From Paenibacillus_AA sp045062745 (GTDB lineage: Bacteria > Bacillota > Bacilli > Paenibacillales > NBRC-103111): a DNA stretch of 64,000 nucleotides. Under the pieces are notes generated by a model, which saw nothing but the letters and a program-made list of their open reading frames with translations, had not been told where the DNA came from and did no database searches. Below are positions 34,190-42,028 of the stretch, piece by piece (position 1 is the stretch's first letter; every line of letters begins with the position of its first letter). Position numbers and translations under genes: made by a program. The DNA lies in contig NZ_JBJGED010000007.1 in assembly GCF_045062745.1 (NCBI RefSeq), forward strand, positions 237,756 through 301,755, read 5' to 3'.

Positions 34190-35515
34190 ATGAAAAAAGC
34201 TATGACCTCGTTTCTCATGGCGGCGTTGCTGCTCAGCGCTTGCGGCAGCGGCGGGGGCACGACGGCAAGTACCGGAACAAGCTCGCCGGGCACGAGCTCG
34301 ACGCCTGCGGCTAGTGCCAAGAAGGACCCGGTTACACTGCGCGTTGCCTGGTGGGGAGGCCAGTCTAGACACGATTACACGCTGAAGGTCATCGAGCTGT
34401 ATATGAAGCAGAATCCGCATGTCAAAATCGAAACCGAGTACGCCTCCTTCGACGACTACTGGAAGAAGCTCGCGCCGCAGGCGGCGGCGAACGGGCTGCC
34501 GGACGTGTTCCAGATGGACATCTCCTACTTGACGCAGTACGGCGGCCGAGGGCAGCTGGAAGATCTGGAGCCGTATACGAAGAACGGTACGATCAACGTG
34601 AAGGATATCAGCGAGAACAACATCTCCGGCGGCAAGGTGGACGGGAAGCTAGTTGCGATGAATCTCGGCTCCAACGTGCTCGGTTCGACGATCGATCCAC
34701 AGATGCTGAAGGACGCCGGCGTCACGCTCAAGAAAGAGTGGACGTTCGCCGACTTCGAGGACGCCGCCTCCAAGCTGAAGGCGAAGGGCAAGCTGATCGC
34801 GGCGGACCTGCGGCACGATGTGTACTTCCCGTACTATCTGCGCAGCCAAGGCCAGCATATGTATGCGGCTGACGGGACCTCCCTCGGCTATTCCGACGAT
34901 AAACCGTTCATCGATTTCTACACGATGTACCAGAAATGGTACGATGCCGGTTATCTGCTGCCGCTCGACAAACTGGCGCAGAAGAAGGGCACGCCGGAGG
35001 ACGACGAGATGGTGCTGGGCAATGCGGCCTCGTCCAACGGCTGGTCGAATCAATATATCTTGGCCGCCAATGCGGCGAAGCGTCCGCTCGACATCATGCC
35101 GGTACCGAACTGGACTCAGAATAAGGCGTTGTTCTTGAAGCCGAGCATGTATTTCTCGATCTCCAAGTCGTCCAAAGTGAAGGAAGAGGCGGCCAAATTC
35201 ATCGACTTCTTCCTCAACGATATCGAAGCGAACAAAATTATCATGGGTGAGCGCGGAGTGCCGGTGTCATCCAAGGTGAAGGAAGCGCTCAAGCCGTCGC
35301 TTACGCCGGAGCAGGCCAAAGTGTTCGACTATGTCTCCTGGGCGGAGCAGAACAGCAGCCAGATGGACCCGCCGAACCCGGTCGGCGCTGTCGAAGTCGA
35401 CAAGCTGCTGAAGGATACCGTCGAGCAGGTGCTGTACAAAAAGCTGTCCGTTCAGGATGGCGCCGCCAAATTCCGCAAAGAAGCGAACGCGATCTTGGCG
35501 AAGAACAAGAAGTAA
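34190..35515 (+). CDS. family-1 extracellular sugar-binding lipoprotein (YesO/UgpB-like)
   Basis: The 441-residue protein has a lipoprotein signal (lipobox LSACG, cysteine at about residue 18), a Ser/Gly/Thr linker and a solute-binding fold (VTLRVAWWGGQSRHDYTLKV, GLPDVFQMDISYLTQYGGRGQLEDL). This is the YesO-like class that captures oligosaccharides for a two-permease importer. It follows the YesM/YesN pair, and YesP/YesQ-like permeases come after a 790-base gap, mirroring the B. subtilis yes cluster. GGGGAGG is eight bases before ATG 34190. A strong terminator follows, so the permeases have their own promoter. Confidence 0.92.
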   Translation: MKKAMTSFLMAALLLSACGSGGGTTASTGTSSPGTSSTPAASAKKDPVTLRVAWWGGQSRHDYTLKVIELYMKQNPHVKIETEYASFDDYWKKLAPQAAANGLPDVFQMDISYLTQYGGRGQLEDLEPYTKNGTINVKDISENNISGGKVDGKLVAMNLGSNVLGSTIDPQMLKDAGVTLKKEWTFADFEDAASKLKAKGKLIAADLRHDVYFPYYLRSQGQHMYAADGTSLGYSDDKPFIDFYTMYQKWYDAGYLLPLDKLAQKKGTPEDDEMVLGNAASSNGWSNQYILAANAAKRPLDIMPVPNWTQNKALFLKPSMYFSISKSSKVKEEAAKFIDFFLNDIEANKIIMGERGVPVSSKVKEALKPSLTPEQAKVFDYVSWAEQNSSQMDPPNPVGAVEVDKLLKDTVEQVLYKKLSVQDGAAKFRKEANAILAKNKK

Positions 35516-35529
35516 TTGAACGGTCCGGT

Positions 35530-35586
35530 AAAGCACCGTCGTACGGAATGGCTCATCATGAGCCGTTTCGTGTACGACGGTGCTTT
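35530..35586 (+). terminator. Strong terminator after the YesO-like gene
   Basis: AAAGCACCGTCGTAC pairs perfectly with GTACGACGGTGCTTT, enclosing a second stem GGCTCAT/ATGAGCC. The T-tail is interrupted (GTTGTTG). Confidence 0.8.
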
Positions 35587-35631
35587 GTTGTTGCGAGCGT
35601 AATGGAGACGGTGCGATTGGGAGCGGGTGAC

Positions 35632-35700
35632 CGCTCACCGCGCTCACGGCGCTGACCGCGCCCACCGCCTACCGTGCCCACCGCGCCCACGCACGCCCGT
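35632..35700. repeat. degenerate 9-base tandem repeat, C-rich
   Basis: Four adjacent 9-mers of the form CGCYSACSG are at 35632-35667, followed by shortened variants (CCCACCG, CGCCCACG) to about 35700. Strongly skewed to C on the plus strand and unlike the surrounding sequence. No coding frame is supported. Confidence 0.6.
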
Positions 35701-35763
35701 GCCCGCGCCTTCTGCGCCACTCCGGTCCCTCTCGTCCCGCGCGCCCCTGTTGTTAAGAGAAGT

Positions 35764-35944
35764 TTACAAATAAGCATAGTCGCCTAACAATTTTCGGATC
35801 GGTATCGCCTATGCGAGTTGGATAGTAAACCTATCTTTGGTTAATAGCAAAGTGTGATTTACAATTAGCCAAACATACCCTTACAATCCGGCCGAAATAG
35901 CTAAAATGGCGCAAAAATAGTAAGGGTAAATCACTTATTTGTAA
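35764..35944. repeat. compound inverted repeat with split left arm in the YesO-YesP spacer
   Basis: The right arm 35920-35944 is contiguous: GTAAGGGT, GTAAATCAC and CTTATTTGTAA, overlapping by a base or two. Each word has its exact complement to the left, in mirrored order but separated: TTACAAATAAG (35764-35774), GTGATTTAC (35854-35862) and ACCCTTAC (35877-35884). The pairs are therefore fully nested. It could be an RNA structure, a multi-site operator or the remains of a mobile element. Confidence 0.55.
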
Positions 35945-36269
35945 GCTGTAGTTTACACAGGTGAGTGAGTCTGAGTCCGTCCCAGCATATGGAGCACTGG
36001 CACCCCCCATAGTGACGAAACCGGCCTCAAGCCTGGGCGCAAGCGGCACGTTAAAGTCCCTCATGCATGGAGGCTTCCAATAGGTCGGAGGGGCCGAGAA
36101 GTCCATGATCCAGCGTCAGTTCAGCTTCGCGCTGGCCAGTGAACGCCGATTTGCTTCTACCACCACCGTTCACAATAGGTTGAACTAAGCTGTCACCCCC
36201 GCCCGCCAAAGGTCGGCTAATTAAACAAAAAGGACGGTTTTTTGCCTTCTGGCTACACCGGCGGTTTCT
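35945..36269. other. non-coding stretch before the YesP-like gene, no gene recognised
   Basis: Both strands are open for short distances, but no frame has a ribosome binding site or a recognisable product. A possible -10 for the permease gene lies at its right end. The part from about 35970 to 36180 is compositionally unlike the flanks and may be a relic of an element that I cannot name. Confidence 0.4.
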
Positions 36270-36275
36270 TATAAT
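36270..36275 (+). promoter_or_regulatory. -10 element of the YesP-like permease operon
   Basis: A perfect TATAAT lies 31 bases before ATG 36307 with no good -35 at 16-18 bases, consistent with activation by the YesN-type regulator. The text after it (GAAAGCATCCAAA) resembles that after the TATAAT at 22837. Confidence 0.5.
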
Positions 36276-36306
36276 GAAAGCATCCAAACACAGGGGATGA
36301 TCATTC

Positions 36307-37203
36307 ATGAGACTGCGGGACAACAACCATGTGGTCGGGTACGTGTTCGCGGCGCCGTTCGTGCTGGGCTTTCTAATCTTCACGCTGTACCCGATTCTAT
36401 CTTCGTTTTACTATTCGTTCACCGATTACAACCTGTTCGAATCGCCGAGATGGATCGGGCTCGACAACTACGACAAAATGTTCCTCGGCGACGACAAGTT
36501 CTGGAAGTCCGTCCGAGTGACGCTCACGTACGTGTTCGCCAGCGTCCCGTTCCGGCTCGCTTTCGCGCTCGCCGTCGCCTTGCTGCTGAACAAAGCCATC
36601 GCCGGCATCGGGCTCTACCGCTCCGCCTATTACATGCCGTCCCTGATCGGAGGCAGCGTCGCGGTCGCCATCATGTGGACGCAGGTGTTCGGCGACCAAG
36701 GCTTGCTCAACTCGGCGCTCGCCTTGGTCGGCATCCACAGCGACACTTCGTGGATCGGCAATCCGTCCACGGCGCTCTGGACGCTCATCGCGCTCTCAGT
36801 GTGGCAATTCGGCTCATCCATGCTCATCTTCCTCGCCGGCCTGAAGAACATCCCGATCTCGTATTACGAGGCGGCCAATGTGGACGGGGCAGGGGCCTTC
36901 CGCCGCTTCATCCGCATTACGCTGCCGCTGCTCAGCCCGATTATTTTGTTCAATCTGATCATGCAGACGATCTCGGCATTTATGACGTTCACGCCGGCCT
37001 ACATCATCTCCCGGGGCGAGGGCGGGCCGCTCGACAACACGCTGCTCTACTCGCTCTACCTGTACCGGAGAGCGTTCCAGTTTTACGAGATGGGCTACGC
37101 CTCCGCCATGGCTTGGGTCATGCTGCTCATCGTCGGGCTGATCGCACTCGTCCTGTTCCAGACGTCCAAATACTGGGTGCATTACGAAGCAAAGGGGGAA
37201 TGA
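36307..37203 (+). CDS. sugar ABC transporter permease, YesP/UgpA type
   Basis: The 298-residue inner-membrane protein has six predicted helices, an N-terminal YVFAAPFVLGFLIFTLYPIL and the EAA-loop YYEAANVDGAGAFRRFIRITLPLL. It is the first-position permease of a family-1 (CUT1) sugar importer and pairs with the next gene, four bases downstream. Together with the binding protein encoded at 34190 it mirrors YesOPQ, the B. subtilis importer for rhamnogalacturonan oligosaccharides. AGGGG precedes ATG 36307 with slightly long spacing. Confidence 0.92.
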   Translation: MRLRDNNHVVGYVFAAPFVLGFLIFTLYPILSSFYYSFTDYNLFESPRWIGLDNYDKMFLGDDKFWKSVRVTLTYVFASVPFRLAFALAVALLLNKAIAGIGLYRSAYYMPSLIGGSVAVAIMWTQVFGDQGLLNSALALVGIHSDTSWIGNPSTALWTLIALSVWQFGSSMLIFLAGLKNIPISYYEAANVDGAGAFRRFIRITLPLLSPIILFNLIMQTISAFMTFTPAYIISRGEGGPLDNTLLYSLYLYRRAFQFYEMGYASAMAWVMLLIVGLIALVLFQTSKYWVHYEAKGE

Positions 37204-37207
37204 CACC

Positions 37208-38122
37208 ATGAACGACACACTAAACGCCAACAAAATGGCGAATTCCGTCCCATCCGCGGTGCGAGCCGGCCATCGGCCAACAACCCGCCGCATCCAGTGG
37301 CGGCCCGCCGCCTACCATTTGCTCGTCGGAGGACTCGCCCTCATCATGCTGTATCCGATTCTATGGCTGGTCGCCAGCTCGCTTAAGCCGAATGACGAAA
37401 TCTTCGCCAACGCCTACAGCTTGATCCCCAGCCGGTTCGCCTGGGAGAACTACAGGAGCGGTTGGGCGGGGTTCGCCGGCAACACGTTCGCGACGTTCTT
37501 CCGGAATTCGCTGTTCATCGTAACCGTATCGACGGTCGGGGCGGTAGCGAGCTCCGCGCTCGTAGCGTATGCGTTCGCCCGGATTCCATTCGCGGGGAAG
37601 AACTTCTGGTTCACGTGCCTGATGATGACGATGCTGCTGCCGCATGATGTGACGATTATTCCCCAGTACGTCTTGTTTTCCAAGCTCGGCTGGCTGTCAT
37701 CGTTCAAGCCGGTCATCGTGCCGCAGTTCTTCTCGGTCCCGTTTTTCGTATTCCTCATCATGCAGTTCATCCGTACGATCCCGGGAGAGCTGGATGAAGC
37801 GGCGAAAATCGACGGCTGCAGCAAATACGGCATCTTCTTCCGCATCATCATGCCGCTCATCGCACCGGCGCTCATAACAGCGACGATCTTCTCCTTCTAC
37901 TGGAGATGGGACGATTTCATCAATCCGCTGCTCTACCTGAACAAACCGGAGCTGTACCCGGTATCGCTCGCGCTCAAGCTGTTCCTCGACGGAGAGTCGC
38001 TGAACAACTGGGGCGGCATGTTCGCAATGGCCACACTCTCGCTCGTCCCGATTCTCCTCGTGTTCCTATTCTTCCAGCGGTATATCGTGGAGGGCATCAG
38101 CACGAGCGGATTGAAAGGGTAA
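37208..38122 (+). CDS. sugar ABC transporter permease, YesQ/UgpE type
   Basis: The 304-residue protein has a polar N-terminal tail of about 35 residues and six membrane segments. Its EAA-loop is ELDEAAKIDGCSKYGIFFRIIMPLI, and it ends in the typical QRYIVEGISTSGLKG. It is the second permease of the YesOPQ-like importer. AGGGGG in the end of the upstream gene is its ribosome binding site. A terminator follows at 38140. No ATPase gene is present in the set. Confidence 0.92.
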   Translation: MNDTLNANKMANSVPSAVRAGHRPTTRRIQWRPAAYHLLVGGLALIMLYPILWLVASSLKPNDEIFANAYSLIPSRFAWENYRSGWAGFAGNTFATFFRNSLFIVTVSTVGAVASSALVAYAFARIPFAGKNFWFTCLMMTMLLPHDVTIIPQYVLFSKLGWLSSFKPVIVPQFFSVPFFVFLIMQFIRTIPGELDEAAKIDGCSKYGIFFRIIMPLIAPALITATIFSFYWRWDDFINPLLYLNKPELYPVSLALKLFLDGESLNNWGGMFAMATLSLVPILLVFLFFQRYIVEGISTSGLKG

Positions 38123-38139
38123 CCGTATACGACAACCGA

Positions 38140-38170
38140 AGGCGTCCCGCTGCACGAGGGGCGCCTTTTT
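38140..38170 (+). terminator. Terminator after the YesQ-like gene
   Basis: AGGCGTCCC pairs with GGGGCGCCT (one G-T pair) around a short loop, followed by TTTTT. Confidence 0.8.
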
Positions 38171-38241
38171 ATCTCAGTCTTTCACGGTTTTCACCCTTTT
38201 GCCGGGTTTGCACTTTCTTGATTCTACCACCATGCACATAA

Positions 38242-38296
38242 AAAACAGCGCTTTCAAAAATGTCCGATTGTTGGAAAACCGGAGCCGTTCCATAAT
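38242..38296 (+). promoter_or_regulatory. promoter of the second lpl operon with CAAAAAxGTCCGATTGT activator-like box and cre-like site
   Basis: TTGTTG (38268-38273), a 17-base spacer and CATAAT (38291-38296) make a weak promoter. The box CAAAAATGTCCGATTGT (38255-38271) overlaps the -35, a typical AraC-activator position. The same box with the same distance to the -10 occurs at 44444-44485. Just upstream, TTGAAAGCGCTGTTT (minus strand, 38243-38257) fits the cre consensus with one mismatch. Confidence 0.65.
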
Positions 38297-38353
38297 CAAG
38301 GTGCATCGATCGAAACCGATTGAACGAGCCATAGAAACGGAGGGAAGAACCAG

Positions 38354-39325
38354 GTGTCCGTCACATCGAAATCCATGCCCACCCAGGTCGACGAGACCGT
38401 CCCGGTCCAAGCTGTCCGCCGGCCGACCGTGCTGAACCGGCTGCGCCGAGACAAGTGGATGTACCTCCTTTTGCTGCCGGGCGTGTTGTACTATCTCATT
38501 TTCAAATACGTGCCCATGTGGGGCGTCCTGCTCGCCTTCAAAAATTACCAGCCGTTCGCCGGCTTCTGGCGAAGCGAATGGGTCGGCTTCGAGCATTTCC
38601 GGCTGTTCTTCGACAATCCCGAGTTTTTCATGCTGCTGCGCAATACGCTCTTGCTGTCGCTTTACAATTTGCTGTTCTTTTTCCCGGTGCCCATCATCCT
38701 GGCGCTTCTGCTGAACGAGATCCGCATCTCCTTGTACAAACGCGCAATCCAGACGCTGATCTACGTCCCGCACTTCATCTCGATGGTCATCGTCGCGAGC
38801 TTGACGTACGTCTTCCTGACGACGCAGGGCGGGGTCGTGAACGCATATTTGCAGGAGTATACGGGGAGCAAAATCGACTTCCTCGCGAGCCCCGACTGGT
38901 TCCGCCCTATGATCGTGATGCAGACGATCTGGAAGGAGAGCGGGTGGGGGACGATCATTTTCTTGGCTGCACTCGCTTCCGTCGACGTGGAGCAATACGA
39001 AGCAGCCTTCATCGACGGAGCCAACAGGTGGAGACAAATGTGGCACATCACACTGCCGTCGATCCGCAGCACGATCATCATCCTGCTCATCTTGCGGATG
39101 GGCGACATACTGGATAACGGCTTCGAGCAAATTTACCTGATGCTCAATCCGCTCAATCGTCAGGTGGCGGAAGTGTTCGACACCTACGTGTACATGATGG
39201 GGATTACGCAAGGAGCGTTCAGCTACAGCACGGCGGTCGGCCTGTTCAAAGGCGTCGTCGGCGTCATCCTCATCTTCGGCGCGAACTGGCTGGCCAAACG
39301 TTTCGGCCAATCCGGGCTTTACTAG
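38354..39325 (+). CDS. ABC transporter permease, LplB type
   Basis: The 323-residue protein has a polar N-terminus, MYLLLLPGVLYYLIFKYVPMWG, the EAA-loop QYEAAFIDGANRWRQMWHITLPS and the LplB-type end KRFGQSGLY, with six predicted membrane helices. It pairs with the LplC-type permease encoded 19 bases later. GTG 38354 is preceded by GGAGGGAAG. First gene of an operon of two permeases and a binding protein, followed by a membrane AraC regulator. Confidence 0.92.
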   Translation: MSVTSKSMPTQVDETVPVQAVRRPTVLNRLRRDKWMYLLLLPGVLYYLIFKYVPMWGVLLAFKNYQPFAGFWRSEWVGFEHFRLFFDNPEFFMLLRNTLLLSLYNLLFFFPVPIILALLLNEIRISLYKRAIQTLIYVPHFISMVIVASLTYVFLTTQGGVVNAYLQEYTGSKIDFLASPDWFRPMIVMQTIWKESGWGTIIFLAALASVDVEQYEAAFIDGANRWRQMWHITLPSIRSTIIILLILRMGDILDNGFEQIYLMLNPLNRQVAEVFDTYVYMMGITQGAFSYSTAVGLFKGVVGVILIFGANWLAKRFGQSGLY

Positions 39326-39344
39326 TGGAAAGGGGGGCATCAGC

Positions 39345-40229
39345 TTGTCCAAACAATACCGGACCGTTCCCGGCACTATATTCGACGCATTCAACTATTT
39401 GCTTTTGGGCCTCGTCGGCCTGATTTGCGTCCTTCCGTTCCTCTATGTCGTAGGCGGTTCGTTCGCCTCGGACGCGGAGCTGACGCAGCGGGCCGTGTTT
39501 TTGATCCCGGAAGCGTTTACATTGTCGGCGTACAAGTTTATTTTCTCGACCGATACGATCTTGCGGAGCATCTGGGTCTCGATCTACGTGACGGTAGTAG
39601 GCACGGTCGTCAATCTATTTTTCACTCTGACGATGGCTTATGCGCTAGCGAGGCGGGGGCTCATGGGGCGAACCACGATTCTGAATCTGGTCGTGTTCAC
39701 CATCGTTTTCTCGGGCGGAATGATCCCGACCTATCTGGTCGTCCGCGAGCTTCATCTGCTGGATACGTATTGGGCCTTAATGCTTCCCGGCGCCATCAGC
39801 GCGTTTAATATGATCATCGTTAAAAATTTTTTCCAAGAGCTGCCCGCTGAATTGGAGGAAGCCGCCCGAATCGACGGCTGCACGGATCTAGGCCTGCTGT
39901 GGAGAATCGTGCTGCCCTTATCCAAACCGGTCATCGCGACCTTCGCTCTGTTCTACGCCGTCGGCCATTGGAACAATTTTTTCGCCGCGCTGCTCTACAT
40001 CAACGATCCGTCCAAATGGCCGCTGCAGGTCATGCTGAGACAGATCGTATTGCTCTCGCAAGCCGCCGCCGGGGACATCCGCGCGATGGATCCGAGTTTC
40101 GTCAAGCCGCCTGAGCAGTCGATCAAGATGGCCGTCATCGTGGTAGGCACCATACCGATTTTGCTCGTCTATCCGTTCCTGCAGAAGCATTTTGCCAAAG
40201 GGATCTTGATCGGCTCGGTCAAGGGTTGA
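39345..40229 (+). CDS. carbohydrate ABC transporter permease, LplC type
   Basis: The 294-residue protein has six membrane segments, the EAA-loop ELEEAARIDGCTDLGLLWRIVLPLS and the LplC-type ending LQKHFAKGILIGSVKG. It begins at TTG 39345, supported by AAGGGGGG seven bases upstream. With the LplB-type permease and the binding protein it forms an importer similar to, but separate from, the minus-strand set at 24.5-28 kb. Confidence 0.92.
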   Translation: MSKQYRTVPGTIFDAFNYLLLGLVGLICVLPFLYVVGGSFASDAELTQRAVFLIPEAFTLSAYKFIFSTDTILRSIWVSIYVTVVGTVVNLFFTLTMAYALARRGLMGRTTILNLVVFTIVFSGGMIPTYLVVRELHLLDTYWALMLPGAISAFNMIIVKNFFQELPAELEEAARIDGCTDLGLLWRIVLPLSKPVIATFALFYAVGHWNNFFAALLYINDPSKWPLQVMLRQIVLLSQAAAGDIRAMDPSFVKPPEQSIKMAVIVVGTIPILLVYPFLQKHFAKGILIGSVKG

Positions 40230-40272
40230 ACGGATTTGCGATAGATCCAACTCAATTATGGGAGGGTTAACA

Positions 40273-41859
40273 ATGTTCAGTACTGGGAGACAGAAAAAAT
40301 CGCGCTGGGTAGCACTCACCACGCTCGCGGCGATGACGGCGATCGTCGGCTGCAGCAGCAAGGAGGAGAAGGCGCCGGCAGCAACGCCCGGACAATCTTC
40401 AGCAACACCGGGGGCTACGGCAGCCAAGCAGCTTCCCCCGCTTGACCTCAGCATCATGCTGCCGATTTTCAAAACGAACTTCCCCAAGGACGACGGCCCG
40501 GTTACGACGGAAATTGAGAAAAGAACGAACACGAACATTCACTTGGAGTGGGTGCCGAACGCCTCGTATGCCGACAAGCTGAACATCACGCTCGCCTCCG
40601 GCAAGCTCCCCAGCATCATGTACATCGGGGACGTGAAGGCGCCAAGCTTCGTGAACGCCGCCAAGGCGGGAGCTTTCTGGGAGATCGGGAAGTACCTGAA
40701 GGACTACAAATATCTCAGCCAATCGAATCCGGTCATCATGAACAACTCCTCCATCGACGGGAAAAACTACGGCATCTACCGGGGGCGGGCGCTCGGGCGC
40801 AATGGGATCAATTACCGCAAGGACTGGCTGGAAGCGGTTGGCATGCAGCCGCCGAAGACGATCGACGATTTCTACAACATGCTGAAGGCGTTCAAGGAGA
40901 AGGACCCGGACAAGAACGGCAAAAACGACACGTACGGCATGGTGCTCGTCAAGTGGACCGGCCAATGGGCAAGCGGCTTTGACATCATCAAGCTGTGGTT
41001 CGGCGCGCCGAACAAGTGGGGACTCGCGGACGGAAAGCTCGTGCACGAGAGCCAGACGCCCGAATACCTCGAAGCGCTGAAGTTCATGAAAAAGCTGTAC
41101 GACGAAAAGCTGATCAACGAGGACTTCGCCGTGTTCGATTCTGCGAAGTGGAACGACCCGGTCGTGAACGGTCAGGCCGGCGTCATCGTGGACGTGACCG
41201 ATAACGCGGCGCGGCTCGACGATAAGATTCATTCGATCCTCGCGCAAGCGGGCAAGGACAACCCGAATATCCACTATGTCGACAACATGATCGGCGTGGA
41301 AGGCAAGCATGGGCTGCGCGCTCTCCCGACATCGGGCTTCGCGGGAGTGCTCGCCATTCCGAAGTCCACGGTGAAGACGGAGGATGAGCTGAAGCGGGTG
41401 CTGACGTTCCTCGATCAGATGAATGAGCCGGCCCTTCAGACGCTCGCGGGCTTCGGGCTGGAAGGGACGCACTATACGAAGGTGGGCGAGTACCTCGAAC
41501 CGAGCAAGGATTCGGCGCTGCTCGAGTCCGAAGTGGAAGGGTTGAACCAAATGCTGCCGTTTATTCCCGAGGACCAGGGGCTGAAGGTGAAGCAGACGCC
41601 GCTGCGGCTCCAAACGACGAAGATCCAGAAGGAAGCGGAGAAATACGTTGTGGCGAACCCGGCCGAGCCGTTCATCTCCACGGTATACTCCCAGAAGGGG
41701 CAGCAGCTGGACAATATCATCAACGACGCCCGGATTAAATATATCGTCGGTCAGCTCGACGAAGCCGGATTGAAGGCGGCGTTCGACACGTGGAAGAAGA
41801 GCGGCGGGGATGAATGGACCCAGGAAATGAACGAGCTCTATGCCGCATCCAAAAAATAA
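40273..41859 (+). CDS. LplA-type extracellular sugar-binding lipoprotein
   Basis: The 528-residue protein begins with a basic N-terminus and a lipoprotein signal (lipobox IVGC, cysteine at about residue 27). An Ala/Thr/Pro linker and a long LplA-class binding domain follow (EKRTNTNIHLEWVPN, INYRKDWLEAVGMQPPKTIDD, PDKNGKNDTYG). It should hand ligands to the two permeases encoded before it. ATG 40273 has GGGAGGG six bases upstream; the ATG at 40258 lies in front of that site. A short hairpin (CGGCCGT/ACGGCCG, 41904-41919) follows without a T-run, so some read-through into the AraC regulator is likely. Confidence 0.92.
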   Translation: MFSTGRQKKSRWVALTTLAAMTAIVGCSSKEEKAPAATPGQSSATPGATAAKQLPPLDLSIMLPIFKTNFPKDDGPVTTEIEKRTNTNIHLEWVPNASYADKLNITLASGKLPSIMYIGDVKAPSFVNAAKAGAFWEIGKYLKDYKYLSQSNPVIMNNSSIDGKNYGIYRGRALGRNGINYRKDWLEAVGMQPPKTIDDFYNMLKAFKEKDPDKNGKNDTYGMVLVKWTGQWASGFDIIKLWFGAPNKWGLADGKLVHESQTPEYLEALKFMKKLYDEKLINEDFAVFDSAKWNDPVVNGQAGVIVDVTDNAARLDDKIHSILAQAGKDNPNIHYVDNMIGVEGKHGLRALPTSGFAGVLAIPKSTVKTEDELKRVLTFLDQMNEPALQTLAGFGLEGTHYTKVGEYLEPSKDSALLESEVEGLNQMLPFIPEDQGLKVKQTPLRLQTTKIQKEAEKYVVANPAEPFISTVYSQKGQQLDNIINDARIKYIVGQLDEAGLKAAFDTWKKSGGDEWTQEMNELYAASKK

Positions 41860-42028
41860 ATACGGGAAAGGACCCGAAAGTCGTGTCAATAGACGCGGCT
41901 TTTCGGCCGTACACGGCCGGACGGAGAAGAAACCGGAAAAGTGGAGAAAGTGAACGGAAATTTGTATGGCACAACGGCCGCGGACGGTATATGGTGGAGT
42001 CAAAGCGGTCCGATAGGGTGGTGAAGGG

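Noticed and set aside
35831..36383. Two overlapping minus-strand frames in the YesO-YesP spacer
   Set aside because: They have no ribosome binding sites, break in different frames and match no family I know; kept only as an unexplained block.
41904..41919. Hairpin CGGCCGT/ACGGCCG after the second LplA-type gene
   Set aside because: No T-run follows on the plus strand and the stem is only seven bases, so it is not called as a terminator.
42008..42014. GTCCGAT just before the membrane AraC regulator gene, resembling the shared box
   Set aside because: It lacks the CAAAAA half and the TTG, and no -10 lies at the expected distance; a seven-base match is expected by chance.
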